From contig OW569384.1 in the NCBI GenBank assembly GCA_937625935.1, positions 124,001 to 188,000 on the forward strand: a stretch of 64,000 nt of DNA, read 5' to 3'. This document shows positions 19,601 to 29,689 of the stretch, one piece after another; position 1 is the first letter of the stretch; each line of letters starts with the position of its first letter. This DNA is from Tetramitus jugosus (Eukaryota; Heterolobosea; Eutetramitea; Acrasida; Vahlkampfiidae). The translations under genes and the position numbers were made by a program. The notes beneath the pieces are model-generated. The model saw only the letters and a program-made list of their open reading frames with translations. It was not told the DNA's origin and ran no database searches.

Positions 19601-20951
19601 GTGACAAGGCGGAATGCATCATGAGAGAAGATGATGATGCAGACATTCTTAATGATTCTGCATTGTCCTTGTCTTGACGCACATGATGACTATTACTATT
19701 GTTGTTGGAACTGCTACTATTATTATTTACATTGCCCATCTTTATCCTCGTGGGCAATGAACCCAATGAGATTGAATGAACAGGCACAGAAGCAGATATT
19801 CGTTGCGTTTTCGATGAAGAATCAGATGATGCACTGGATGTGCTTGCTCCATTGTTGTTCACACTCACTGCTCCAATACCACTCGTTCCATGGTTCAATA
19901 CCGACTGTGACAGTGGTGCTGATGTTGATGATGATGCATCTTGAGATGAAACACTGGGTTTCATCTTGACAGGTCTCGTAATGTTTCGTCTCGTCAAACT
20001 AAATGGAAAATGAGTGGTTTGCTCTTCTTGCTGATTCAACAGCATGGTGAGTGAAGAATTTGAGTTTTTGTTGTTGGTGTGATTGCTGTTACCATCGTCG
20101 TTCGTCATCACTGTTGGTGATGATACAATATTGGATGATGCAGATGCTGTTGCTCTTGTAGGAAACATTGTGTTCATCGCATCTCTAAACATGTCATCGC
20201 TCGTGATGGAATCACTGTGTAGCAGAGTGGCATACTGTGCAGCATCAAACGACAGTACTTGTTGTTGTTGCTTCATTTGATGCTGTTCCTGTTTTTGCAA
20301 CTGTTCCAATACGCTCAATATAGTGGATGGAGAGGCAGAATTACTGCTACTGAGTCGAACACTCTTTCGAGCAGCAGCAGTCACTGATGATGACGTACCT
20401 CGACTGCTTCTACCATTATTATTATCATTATTGTTATTATTATTACTGTTGTTATTGGTTGCAGCAGCTGTCGAGTGAGGATGAGTCTCATTGGCATCTT
20501 CATTGATGGTTGCTCTTCTGACTCTTTCCGTGCCAGAGTGAGGATTGCCACTACCGCTACTACTACTCTTAGTTGTTGCAGCAGAAGAAGAAGTAGAGTT
20601 GTCAGTGTTTTTAGCGTTGGAGGAAATGTTGTTGTTGTTATTGTTGTTGTTGCTTGGAGAATCAACAGTGGGTGATGGAGTCATGCTGCTCAAATCATCT
20701 CTGTGCAGAGAAGAAATGGGAGAAGAATCGACAGGTGATTGATAATCCATGAGTAACAAAGAAGCTGGTGTTTGAATGGATGATGGTGTCATTGCACTCC
20801 TTCTCTGTTTGGTGATGGGTGTGACGACATTATTCTCGTCATTGTTGTCATTGACATGACTATCGTTGCTATTATTGACGATCAATATGGGTGAATCACC
20901 AGTAGCAGTAGTCGATGACCTGGGATTATTTTTGGCGGGAGTTGATGACAT
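13698..20951 (-). CDS. DOCK-family Rho/Rac guanine nucleotide exchange factor
   Basis: A single exon codes for 2417 residues. The first 450 or so are low-complexity Asn/Ser/Thr. A C2-type DHR-1 domain starts near residue 915 (RNIIVSVSLCERDTN) and runs to about 1090 (LAHGAYDLPFFKL, where DOCK proteins bind phosphoinositides). A long helical repeat region follows, and the catalytic DHR-2 domain lies at about 1820-2290: QLANYHKKMDQDAESAQCYY, then FNSRAFGTYWRLEFIGE, KHFGDYFNVNQFY, and YKRKIIITTRETFPDVRTRL. By family knowledge it exchanges GDP for GTP on Rac or Cdc42 to drive actin-based motility and phagocytosis. The length and the absence of an SH3 domain put it nearer the zizimin (DOCK-C/D) side, an inference. 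No frame breaks are seen. Confidence 0.92.
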   Translation of the reverse strand: MSSTPAKNNPRSSTTATGDSPILIVNNSNDSHVNDNNDENNVVTPITKQRRSAMTPSSIQTPASLLLMDYQSPVDSSPISSLHRDDLSSMTPSPTVDSPSNNNNNNNNISSNAKNTDNSTSSSAATTKSSSSGSGNPHSGTERVRRATINEDANETHPHSTAAATNNNSNNNNNNDNNNGRSSRGTSSSVTAAARKSVRLSSSNSASPSTILSVLEQLQKQEQHQMKQQQQVLSFDAAQYATLLHSDSITSDDMFRDAMNTMFPTRATASASSNIVSSPTVMTNDDGNSNHTNNKNSNSSLTMLLNQQEEQTTHFPFSLTRRNITRPVKMKPSVSSQDASSSTSAPLSQSVLNHGTSGIGAVSVNNNGASTSSASSDSSSKTQRISASVPVHSISLGSLPTRIKMGNVNNNSSSSNNNSNSHHVRQDKDNAESLRMSASSSSLMMHSALSPMGGNEYDNAVEDSNDTADHKGTGGDEFDMRGDNTPDSEIESTSQIAKRRFKREKESSVTPAVLSCLDFYEKSVTDLPNHVKLSMASVFDDFVSFDPIDNSPGLVEPLVSHDNLADMDYEVDSLSYLSGDEKKKRVPVTAAERMRKLDLDPMVIGTDKCEDSIRAEYMSEDRSDFLFQSILSTTSDAPITSETPIQTVDKDQADVLLQDTKKFHAVPDVETVLFVPSSIHFRFNERCAVPLEDIYCSITIYDVASEDSFVQVAEEFSFQFTKRSSSLNRALFVTGPVTDTMIVLIKLARQYRGDYNDLFNDVYLAGDKVREKDVTSAKAKARVFDSVHGLYSYFSWTAVNLSSAISYSSPTTVLSGFYLLPSTGNVSNQKILSNYSSGTINAKSFQADIEFGFTRWMKPNKSQFNQDNEILVETDWGKLPATLVKSYHNHLSGVLDIENVCIVQPTFANIRNSMSKKSRNIIVSVSLCERDTNIHQPGMRVFYPSFKSLGQHDLNMETFTFVSPSNDSPEFSEQIKFKLPVNIGPDHHLLFRFYHIAKNGAKEFIGYSFLRLFNTHSWKLAHGAYDLPFFKLKKRQSEGLLYLSQAEGKSESSSFRVQVHARSVAFPNGSQGCLQNFFNYLNRRLTQGDFLTVLDEAVSGLSHVPQNLDAYAPLILNSLFKVIEDNSRFDVRSRAFRAIMDYVSKSLNHNPQLIRSYVKFNFQFTNICEALLVPIQSFVEEVSADANRTILNYSWFIFSVLFKALLLEIVSSDNFTFSTIFVDTLEDIIVQSYGDYIKRNSDGKIAKVCAVIGNFLVRLMSIVNYSLVPRILQIALRFYSVLASSLEQINDHTLEAQLAFFNQMFSFRNYELLFLPQTTAEAMKRTHDPHLLYENISLNTYHHFLYTPFADLIARCLDHSSKSIRVRAIAFFTDFVKRTNNDERFFSPQFRQRINQIHFEFVIKFMDVVSDWIKHVDESIAGVSKELFKWKRQLEIVQGTIYIDSTALQSAERQKNTSMIATYTQHIQTLEREQITILQLIAKGKRIMAMERLHMKQEKRLLLSSVLHIIRNMHQDLVCSWCLDLIVRGKGNSLLSFLQIAMVVFEYNGQKDLSPTYNVVHEKIQQKRKNSMRARSTSSASEDNTQLDTTLKSSPNSSNARGSKLVPTPILKRLSGHSSVSAKPRSANVLSFIKEKAIGRGDSDEKLPQTKSSENDASPLPSPKNKGLEQSELKDKYILDKILLEKHISYDANLYCLFIMTRLVKFVKGVKSKTLSTHFTLGLMKVLTSQLHLNQSDNTVALLLSYLRSIAAEESHIVCNVNSSIGPMLAEAFMCLCNSVIESVRNHASSSLYILLRSAYEQQGNIYWSKVTSIISLNHTLKRTYKELHLVNSIRGLVTLAQTDTDLPNCLTNRHENFIKDVTSLSEQLQKLVKDILAVNQVLTGNDQQRSEELLFDISKAFEDNPELHIMWLMQLANYHKKMDQDAESAQCYYRILAIMFESLRREEETAKKLPLDNLYLLCPHLRPSQTSIDAVVQAIKFTERDLLSLVKKTINALDRAELYEHTVPLLQILVAKFDCERDLVNLSEAHNSIANMLEKAFSCNSFNSRAFGTYWRLEFIGEQWGEMSGRKYVYKTPKHYKVHTMASKLKQIFGEFTLTSNPAQSDQALTSTEKLLVITNVKPYTKELEGKKHFGDYFNVNQFYSESAFTPNSKKISEKASEIYKRKIIITTRETFPDVRTRLMIVREEERILTPIETAIENINAQIEKLEEVIEPKFPDVAQLQLILQGSVRAGVNGGPKDIVESFLSEEERQKFEQVHVKKLEAKCLQFLQLCEKAIKIDAKLVKTNQQTMHIELEKGFVDTKNLFAQYLNVGNSKSPKPETSTDNSWPSEENSHSKSSANKKKNVENILESDEFELSRDADDYPDMSLLLPNGLPFNRYYLLQNKLRPEDSIISPVNPFSSSPSTSQSHAMFP

Positions 20952-21317
20952 TGGGTATTGGCGCGAAAAAGAAAGTGTCTAGAGTGAAGCGTCTTTGGGG
21001 AAAAACTCCACTTCTACTTGATGTTTTGTTGCAATGGTAATTGGTGGTACAATGTGATAATTGTTGTTGTTGTTGTTTGTGTTTCGTGAGTCGTTTGGGT
21101 GTCACAAGGATCTGTCTGTGTTAATTAGATGGGGAATGGAAATTGGTGCAGTTTTGTAAGAAAAGTGATGAGCTCTTGCGACATGTGAATCCATCCGAAA
21201 AAATTTTGACGTGTGATGGGGCGTTGGCTTTATCAATTTTCGACGTGATGATACGAACTTCAGCGCATCATTTCATAGGAAGCAAAAGTTCACACTCTCA
21301 GTTTGGTGTTTGTGGCA
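20952..21317. other. Intergenic region, 366 nt
   Basis: It is the upstream region of the DOCK gene and the downstream region of the zinc-finger gene on the same strand. It contains a short GTT run near 21058-21078. I see no gene or RNA. Confidence 0.5.
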
Positions 21318-24300
21318 TTACCATGGATTGTGACCACTGGTTTGTCCCCAATTTTGACCACTGAAGCTCTCTTGTGTTGATGAGGCATCACGTAGCGTTT
21401 GTCCACTTGGATGATGTTGCCATTGCTGACCAGGTTGTTGCATGGGGTGATAGAATGAAGGACTGAAGCCTGTCCATTGACCTCCTGCACTTGCTGCGTA
21501 TGGACTATACGGGTTCGATGGGTGATGATTGTTGTCATGAGGTAACGACCACATGCTACCTGTATGGTAGAACAATCCCGGTCCACCAGCAAATGGTTGA
21601 ATATTCTGCTGTTGCTGCGGTACCTGAGGATTGCTTATCAGTGTATTTTCGACAGGTTGTTGTTGCCGTTGTCCTACGAAATGTTTAGAACTGTTGTTGA
21701 CATTCTCCGTGGTATGCATAGGTACAAATGATGTGTTGTGGAAGGATGTAGGAGTACCCGTTGATGGTGACCAAATATCTGAAATCGCGGGGTTAAAGCC
21801 TCGATTGATATTGGCAAACTGTTGGTTGTATGTGAATGCGTTGGAGGAGTGCAGTGGATCATACTCAGCCTGTACTTGATTCGTGGATGCATAAGCTGGC
21901 TGGTTATCCTGGATGTTATTGTACATTGACAGTTGTTGCATGTGTTGAATCGTTGTAGCTTCTTCGTCTTTCGTTTCTGAATCAATATGATGCCGTTCGA
22001 ATATTGTAACGTTGTTTTCGTTAGATGGAGACGACCGATATTGCTCTGACTGGGTAGAGGAGGTAGAATCGATGCTCAGAGAGGTAGCACCGACTTGTGG
22101 TGCAGTACTTTTGCTTGGGTTTGATGCCTTCTGTTTAGTCTTCTTGCCATTTAAGCTTGGATATTCGACATCATAACTCAACGATGGCTCAACATTAGAT
22201 GACGATGATGAGTTGTTTGCTGAGCTGGTGATTACATCTGTTACGACATCACCTACAACTGAGATAAAATTGAACTGTTCTGCAGTATTTTTAGGCTTTT
22301 GCAGTATGGTTGGAGTCTTATTCGCAGTCATTGGCTTCGTATCAATATGCCACGGATTGTCCGTGTGTGTTGTGCGTGATTGATTGCTTTGTTTCAATGT
22401 GTCCAGAGAGCTCGTTGATGTCGTACTGATCTTGGTTTTGGACGACGATTGCGTTTTGGTGATTGCTGGTCTTTGAATTGCGATGGATGATGATGTTGCA
22501 CTTGTGGACACAACAATAGATTCTTCTCTCGGTTTTCCTCTGGTCTTCTTGCTCGTGTTCACAGACCATTCTCCTTCCACTAATCTCACACTGAAACATA
22601 TCTCGCAAGCATCAACAACAGGAGCATTGAGAAACGTACACTTCTTACACGTCCAACAACCATTTGCCGTGATAGAAGACATTCCAACCATTTTCTGCGC
22701 TTCCTTCTTTTTATGCTTCTTCTTCACGACAACGACACCAGGGGAAGGAGCGATATTGGTCATAACCATGTTTTGGCGCACCCCACCTTCTCTCTGCCTC
22801 GCCTGTTCTGTGCGGTACGCCTCCCACAACGAATTGTTGTTAGCAACCTCTGAGAGCTGACTACCAAAGCGCTCAATCTTTGAAATCAGGTCCTCACACT
22901 CCACAACCAACTGCTCCTTCAATGATTGACTAATTCCAATCTGATTCTGGTCAAACGTGGCGATATTGAGTAATAGACCACGATTGGAGTCAGCAGCGTT
23001 CGACTCATCCACTCGTATATTCTTGATTGCAGTGAATGCACTGCTCATGTCTTTGTGTAACCGAATCGCTGCATTCTGAGCAGTTGTTAGCCTTGTCAAC
23101 ATTTTTTCATCCACAGGCACATGATGATCGAGCTTTGAGTGCTTGGGAGCTCTCCACTCTCTCAGTTCATTGACATCTAATTACGATACGTACACTTGGT
23201 GTGAGCAACAAACAATTCAACGACAAATAATGAAAAGCAACAAACCAAAAAAGCAACACACTTACTTTCTCTCAGTCGAGTCAAGCGATCTTGAACATGT
23301 CGCGCCTGTGTCAATAACTGAATAAACTCCTGGATTTGTTCGCGTGTGAATTCTGATGCCTTATCCATCAAATTGGATAAATTTTTGCCGTTTTGCGCCA
23401 TTTGAGACCACTCACTCATTATGGTTTCAGCTCTTTCAGACACCTATATGATCGATGACAAAAAAAAATATTTCGTTAATACCAATTTTACAACGTACTC
23501 AGCAACATAACAACAATCACCAACACACATACAGTCACTTCAACCAATTTTCCTGATTTCTTAGCATGACAAGTCCTATGCTTCATATTTCGATCTCCAA
23601 TCACAACTAAATAATCCGCAGTTGAATTTGTGATAATTTCCTGAAGGTGATTGGGCCGTATGGGTTCCCATTTTCCAATCAATGCACCAACATCACTATT
23701 CTCATTTTCATTCTCATCACCTTCTTCATGATCATCATGAATCGTTGTCAATTGTGCATACACATTCATTCCATGTGACAAAAAAGTTTCCTGTACATCG
23801 TCCAAATAACTCCGAACTTTAGTGTCTTCTGCGAACAAGACAACAATGTGCAACAATGGTCTTCGGCCTAGTAAAATAAGAGACACTGGGTCTAATCCTC
23901 TCTTGATTCGATCCAATGATTTATAGCGAGGTAACATTGCCACGATCGATCCATTGTTATTGTTATTGTTATTAGTATTATTATTATTATTATAGTTATT
24001 GTTGTTATTGTTTTGATTGGTATGAGAAGTGAATGAAACTTCATCATTATCACCACCACTTCTATTGTGATTCAAAAAAGCTAATCTACTATTATTATTA
24101 TTATTATTGTAACTATTGTTGCTATTGTTACTATTGTTGTTATTGTTGTTCCAATGCATCATCATCATGGCATCATTGTTCGATAAATTTACACCTTCAT
24201 TAAAATATTCATCAGCATCGTTATAACCATTCACCAACGTGCCATTCTAGAACATCAGGATTGATATCATGAACGTTTTTTTCACACAACAACCAACGAC

Positions 24301-24594
24301 CGTTATTATTATTTTTGTATACAAAAAACCAAAGAGAGTAATAAGTATTGTTGTTCATTCATGTTGGATATGGTTCATCACACTCGCAGACAATGAGTCT
24401 TCAATAATACACTAGAGAGAAAATTTTTGATTTTTTTTTACCTTTTCAATGTGAAGAAACCGACATTCACTACCATAGACACATTTGCCAGAGGAATAGT
24501 ATTTGCAAGGTATGTTGTGCCTAGTGAAATGTTGAGATTGTGTATTATTTACACTTGTTGTTGTTGTACTACTAGATGATGATAGTCTCGACAT
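21318..24594 (-). CDS. CCCH zinc finger / anticodon-binding-like / RanBP2 zinc finger fusion protein (four exons)
   Basis: The rebuilt exons are 24594-24442, 24246-23533, 23443-23266 and 23176-21318, with GT-AG introns of 195, 89 and 89 nt; the joined frame gives 967 residues. Exon 1 codes a CCCH finger (CKYYSSGKCVYGSECRFLH, spacing C-x7-C-x5-C-x3-H). Exon 2 has Asn runs and then LLHIVVLFAEDTKVRSYLDD to DYLVVIGDRNMKHRTCHAKK, which looks like the anticodon-binding fold of class II tRNA synthetases, as also found in the coactivator NCOA5. Exon 3 is helical. Exon 4 has a RanBP2-type finger (WTCKKCTFLNAPVVDACEIC) and a disordered Gln/Asn-rich tail. An RNA-binding or RNA-regulatory role is likely. 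The domain order is unusual. Splice junctions are by eye; phases agree at all three. Confidence 0.82.
23952..24150. repeat. Trinucleotide (Asn-coding) microsatellite tracts inside exon 2
   Basis: Interrupted runs of TTA/TTG on the plus strand code on the minus strand for Asn tracts with a few Ser, Tyr and Thr in the zinc-finger gene. The runs are at about 23952-24018 and 24090-24150. Similar tracts occur in the DOCK, RRM and PH genes of this window. Confidence 0.8.
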
Positions 24595-24918
24595 TGTCCC
24601 CCAATCCAATCTAAAAATTTTCGTTTGTGTTGGAGCGGAGCGGAGAAAGAGAAAAGAGGCAAGATCTCACCTTCGAAAAACAAAAGTTATAAACTTGTAC
24701 GGAACATAGAATTTATCCCAGTCAACCCCGTCTCATCCCGGAGCGTCCGGATAATATTAACTTTTTTTAACTCTGAATTGTTGAAAATGATGTCCAATAA
24801 AACGTCGGTTCAAAAGTTAGATACCACCCAATTCCAATTCAAACAACTACCAATCAAACCTGATCATCACATACTCCTCCACAGTTTTTGATTACACAGT
24901 AATATTATACAATAGAAC
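24595..24918. other. Divergent promoter region, 324 nt
   Basis: It separates the start codons of the zinc-finger gene (minus) and the ABCG gene (plus). I see no RNA gene. A-T rich stretches occur just before both starts. Confidence 0.5.
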
Positions 24919-27484
24919 ATGGGACAGAAAGTTGAAAGGCCAATCGACCAGCCAGGTGTCGTTTACTCTTATGCTGACAATGTGACTGAACGGGCATCCC
25001 GTGACCAGGCCCGTCTATCATCCATCAGTGAATTGGAACAAGAAAGAAGGAGCGTGGATTATCGAGAGAGAGATATCATTGTTGATCGATATCCTGATCG
25101 TCGAAGATCATCTCACTACTACAGAGCAATGGGACAAGCTCCTCCAACTCACATTGCCCAAGAACCAGGTGGATCTATCGTTGAGAATGCTCAACAGTAC
25201 ACCAATGCACACAATATTATTGGAGATGTCAATCTGATGACTACTCACGTCCATAATGGAGTGTATTCGATTGGAGAACCTATGAGTCATGTGATTGATG
25301 TTTCCCCGCCTCAACCTCAATCGGTGCCACAAACAATGATCCAGCCACAAGAAATGGCTCAAAATCCAATGACAATGGGAAACGTTGTAATCTACCAGAT
25401 TCCAAATAAGGGTGGTGAAGCCGGTGAGGTTGGAGACAGCACCAATAGCACAAACAACGGAAATCACAACGGAACAGAGGAAGAAGAAGAAGAGCACATA
25501 CCATGGTACTCTCATATCAATCCATTAGCAGCACTTAATCGGAAAAGGAAACAAAAACAACAATTAAGAGATCAATTGACATCATCAGGTGCTCCATCAT
25601 TGATGCTCGAATGGTTCAACATTGAATTCAAAGTCAAGACAAAGAGCAACAGCAAATCACCATTCAAGGGCAAGCGAAATGTGAAGCAAATTTTGTTCCC
25701 TCAATCAGCTCATGTTGCTCCTGGTCAAATTATGGCCATCATGGGTCCTTCAGGATGCGGCAAGGTAGGTCAATCCTTTATTTTGTGCTTTCCTTTTTCT
25801 GTTAACTGAAGTTCGAACTAACCCTTTGTTTGTGCGAAACCTATAGACGAGTCTGCTCAACATCATCAGTCAAAGAGTAAAGAAGTATGAAGGAGAAGTC
25901 AGAGTTAATGGAAAAATTGCCGGAAAAAATCTGGGAGGTTTGATGGCGTTCGTTCAACAAGATGATGTTTTAATTGGGAATCTCACGGTGAGTGAGACCC
26001 TAAGGTATGCTGCTCATCTGAGATTACCATCCAAAATGACAAGAAAGGAAAAGAGGGATCGAGTGGACGATGTAGTGAAAGAATTGAATCTGACAAGTTG
26101 TAAGGATACTCTAGTTGGTCAACCGGGTATCAAGAAGGGCATCTCAGGTGGAGAGAGAAAACGTTTGGCTATTGCTGTTGAGTTGCTAACGAGACCGTCA
26201 GTCCTCTTTTTAGACGAACCTTCCACCGGCCTCGATGCTAGCGCAGCACTTCATTTGATGCATCTGTTGAGAAAAGTAGCTCAGAAGGGTCGAACAATTG
26301 TCCTTACGATCCATCAACCTCGTAGCAACATTTTCCAACTGTTTGATCGCTTACTTCTACTCGTCAAAGGAAAACTAGTCTATTTTGGTGAAGCGCAGGA
26401 TGCTGTGCCGTACTTTGCAAAACTGGGATACGAAATGCCTCCAAATTACAACCCTGCCGATTATTTATTGGATTTGCTGTCAGTCACGAGCTCTGATGAA
26501 GAATTGAGTCAAGAAGTCATTGAGCAGGATGAGAAGAGAGTTCAGAATATTATTGATTCGTACACACCAAACACACAGGAAGAAGTTATTTTGACCGATG
26601 AAATGAAGAAAACCAATCTCAAGCATTACTTGGGATATCCCAGCACGTGGCTGACTCAATTTTGGATCATATTCCTCCGGTCATACCAAGTGATACGACG
26701 AAACACTGTACTAACTCTGGTCCGGTTCATCCAGACAATTGTATTGGCTGTCATTGTTGGTCTCATTTTCTTGAGACTGGGTTACACACAGGTCAATGTT
26801 CAAGACAGAGCCGGTGTTCTGTTCTTTATTATGCTCAATCAGATGATGAACAGTCTCATGACCGGATTGTCATTGTTCTCTGAAGAAAGGCCTGTATTTC
26901 TCAGAGAGAGAGCAGCCCGTGCCTATCATGTTTCGAGCTATTTCTTTGGAAAGATATTCAGTCAGCTACCACAAATTGTCTATCCAATCCTGTTTGGTTG
27001 TATCATTTACTATATGGTGAACCTGAATCCGGGTGCTGATAACTTTTTCAAGTTCCTGGGCTTGCTCGTTCTGGCGTCATACTGCTCGTTGTCCATTGGT
27101 GAAACAATTAGTGCTTGCACCAAGAGTACGCAAATGGCACAAGCCATTGCCATCTTGATGATGATTATTTTGATTCTCTTCTCAGGATTCTATGCCAACA
27201 CATCTACTCTCCCAGTATTCCTCATCTGGGGACCATACGCTAGTCCCTTCCGATATGCTTATGAATCCTTCTTCCTGAATGAATTTAGAGGAGAGACATT
27301 CACGTGCAGCGACGGAGAAGCTTGCCGATTCCGAACTGGTCAGGATGTCATCGCATTCTTTCACTACGATAGTGCAATCAGTGAGATCTGGATCGATGTC
27401 TTGTTTCTCTTTGCTTTCATCTTGCTCTCAAAGACCTTGACCTACTTGGCTCTCGTATTCCTGAATCGACCAAAGGGTGCTTGA
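24919..27484 (+). CDS. ABC transporter, subfamily G (White/ABCG2-like half transporter), two exons
   Basis: The exons are 24919-25764 and 25847-27484, split by an 82-nt GT-AG intron that falls inside the Walker A motif; joining restores GPSGCGKTSLLN with Lys at residue 282. The 827-residue product has the reverse ABCG layout, nucleotide-binding domain first: signature ISGGERKRLAIAVELL (about 380), Walker B VLFLDEPSTGLDA (about 402) and TIHQPRS. Six membrane helices follow (for example LVRFIQTIVLAVIVGLIFL and ILMMIILILFSGFYANTST). The 230-residue polar N-terminal extension with Gln, Pro and acidic runs is longer than in most family members. As a half transporter it should dimerise and export lipids, sterols or drugs. 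Substrate unknown. Confidence 0.93.
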
Positions 27485-27758
27485 TCTATTCAATAAAACG
27501 CTGCATTTCCAATAACCTTTGTATACAATGATTCATGCACGACTGATATAAGATCCAAATCTGATCTCGGGAAGAGGGAATTCATCTGTTACGTTTCTGG
27601 ACTGCGTATGAACTGCGCATCTTTCTCCGCGATAGCCCCGGGAAATTTCCCTCAAAGCTTCTAGTTGTTAACTCTTAATTAATAAAAACAATCAACAACA
27701 AACAGAAGCACAACAAACGACACTACGCGCACACAAATATATATATCAAACATCAATC

Positions 27759-28733
27759 ATGAGATTCTCAGAGATCAGAAAAGTAATTGTAATTGGCAGT
27801 GGACCAGCAGGTCACACAGCAGCCATCTACGCTGCCAGAGCAAACCTTCGTCCACTCATGTTCGAAGGATTCATGGCCGGTGGTGTAGCCGCTGGTGGAG
27901 CTCTCACCCAAACGACTGAAGTTGAAAATTTCCCTGGTTTCCCCAATGGTATCACAGGCATTGAATTTACTGATAATTTGAGACAACAGAGTGCTCGTTT
28001 CGGCACTGAGATTATCACTGAGACCATTGCCAAGGTGGATCTCACCAAGAGACCATTCCGTGTTTGGACCGAGAGTGATCAAGACTCTCAGGAACCAAGC
28101 GCCATGTCCGAGTCCATAATTATCGCGACAGGCGCTTCCGCCAATCGGTTGAACATTCCTGGCGGGGAGGAGTATTGGCAACGCGGAGTTTCTGCGTGCG
28201 CCGTTTGTGATGGAGCGTTACCAATGTTCCGTAGAGCACCCCTCGTTGTTGTTGGTGGAGGTGACTCTGCTGCGGAGGAAGCTCTATTCTTGACCAAGTA
28301 TGCTTCCAAGGTCTACGTTGTTCACAGAAGAGACGCACTGAGAGCATCTAGCATTATGGTGCAAAGATTGAAGGAGAATCCAAAGGTTGAAATCGTGTGG
28401 GACTCTGTTGTGAAGGAGGCACTAGGAGATGAGAAGAGATTGCGCTCTGTTGTGATTGAGAACTTGAAGAGTGGTCAAGTGACTACAGTGGATGCCAATG
28501 GCTTGTTCTTTGCTATTGGTCACACACCACAGACTGGTATCTTTGCAGGTCAGTTGGACAGAGACGCTGAAGGTTATCTGATTACGAACAATACGAAAAC
28601 CAATATTGCTGGTGTGTTTGCTGCTGGAGATTGCCAAGACAAGGTGTACAGACAAGCGATCACTGCTGCTGGAACTGGTTGTATGGCTGCTCTGGAAGTT
28701 GAAAAGTTCCTAGTTGCTGAAAATTTGGAATAA
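27759..28733 (+). CDS. Thioredoxin reductase, low-molecular-weight (bacterial/plant/fungal) type
   Basis: The 324-residue flavoenzyme passes electrons from NADPH through FAD and a redox-active disulfide to thioredoxin. The FAD-binding GSGPAGHTAAIYAARA is at residues 12-27, the redox pair lies in ACAVCDGA at about 144-150, the NADPH-binding VVVGGGDSAAEEALFL follows, and the second FAD motif is GVFAAGDCQDKVYRQ. The length and the position of the CxxC within the NADPH domain define the small type, not the selenocysteine-containing animal type. No targeting peptide is visible, so it is probably cytosolic. Confidence 0.95.
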   Translation: MRFSEIRKVIVIGSGPAGHTAAIYAARANLRPLMFEGFMAGGVAAGGALTQTTEVENFPGFPNGITGIEFTDNLRQQSARFGTEIITETIAKVDLTKRPFRVWTESDQDSQEPSAMSESIIIATGASANRLNIPGGEEYWQRGVSACAVCDGALPMFRRAPLVVVGGGDSAAEEALFLTKYASKVYVVHRRDALRASSIMVQRLKENPKVEIVWDSVVKEALGDEKRLRSVVIENLKSGQVTTVDANGLFFAIGHTPQTGIFAGQLDRDAEGYLITNNTKTNIAGVFAAGDCQDKVYRQAITAAGTGCMAALEVEKFLVAENLE

Positions 28734-28843
28734 ATAAGAATGTAAAATTGAACAATAAGTAAATAAAACGTAAGGAATCCATATCGTTTGTCATTCTGCT
28801 ACTGGATTTATTATTGAAACAATCAATTGATTGTCAAGACAAT

Positions 28844-29689
28844 TTAATCGCGGAATCTGTCACTACGGAATGCAGAAGGCAAGTCACGAGACTTGATGAG
28901 GTGAATTCCTCTGGACTTCATGTCAGCCTTGGCACTAGCAATAGTTTCAGGAGCAATACCAGCAGTGGCATCCTCAATGACAAAGGTCTTGTAGCCGTGG
29001 AAGCTCTTTGCATCGACAGATGAGTAGTATACACAGTAGTCATAAGCGATACCAACAAGGTAAACCTCATCAATATCATGTTGTTCCAAAATACCGTTCA
29101 AAACAGTGGCAGCAAAGTGACCATTGTCATAGAAGGCAGAGTAGGAGTCCAAATCGCACTTGAATCCCTTTTGGACAACAACATCACTGTTCTTCTTGAC
29201 CAAAGTGCTCACAAAGTCAGCATCAGTCGTGTTTTGGATACAGTGATCTGGCCAGAGAGTTTGAGTCAAAGGAACAGTTTCAACACCGGTGCAATCGACG
29301 CCATAGGTGGCACGGGAGGACAATCCTTCAGTGTGGCACAAGTTGGCGCTTCTAGTGTACAAGAGTTGCTTCTGGGAGAATGGAGCGTAGCCATCGTGCA
29401 TCGAAGCAAAGGAAGCATGGTTAGGACAATGCCAGTCTTGAGTTCTGACAACAAGGTCAAAGTGTTGGTCGTATCTGTTTCTGATTCTGTTAATGGTTGG
29501 AACAATGCCCAATCCACCAGCAACAGCAAGAGTACCACCTTCGACAAAGCAGTTCTGAACATCAATCATCAAGAGAGCTCTCTTTGGGGATTCTCTTCTT
29601 CTTCTGGCTTGAATGGCTTCAGTGCTAAAGAAGAGAGCAATCAAGGCAAGCAACAAGAGTGAGGAAATGGCCTTCTTATAGTACATCAT
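28844..29689 (-). CDS. Secreted or ER-targeted nicotinamidase/pyrazinamidase (isochorismatase fold)
   Basis: The 281-residue product hydrolyses nicotinamide to nicotinate, feeding NAD recycling. It starts with a clear signal peptide (KKAISSLLLLALIALFFSTEA). The catalytic triad of the PncA family is intact: Asp43 (MIDVQNCF), Lys174 (QKGFKCDLDSYSAF) and Cys219 (AYDYCVYY). Metal ligands are visible as Asp85 and His87 (TQDWHCPNH) and His149 (WPDHC). Export is odd because the enzyme is usually cytosolic; it may work in phagosomes or outside the cell. The start could be either of two adjacent ATGs. Short TATA-like runs lie just upstream at about 29696-29712. Confidence 0.9.
   Translation of the reverse strand: MMYYKKAISSLLLLALIALFFSTEAIQARRRRESPKRALLMIDVQNCFVEGGTLAVAGGLGIVPTINRIRNRYDQHFDLVVRTQDWHCPNHASFASMHDGYAPFSQKQLLYTRSANLCHTEGLSSRATYGVDCTGVETVPLTQTLWPDHCIQNTTDADFVSTLVKKNSDVVVQKGFKCDLDSYSAFYDNGHFAATVLNGILEQHDIDEVYLVGIAYDYCVYYSSVDAKSFHGYKTFVIEDATAGIAPETIASAKADMKSRGIHLIKSRDLPSAFRSDRFRD

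Noticed and set aside
29078-29662. 194-codon plus-strand frame opposite the nicotinamidase gene
   Set aside because: Antisense to an intact enzyme with all catalytic residues; no motif of its own.
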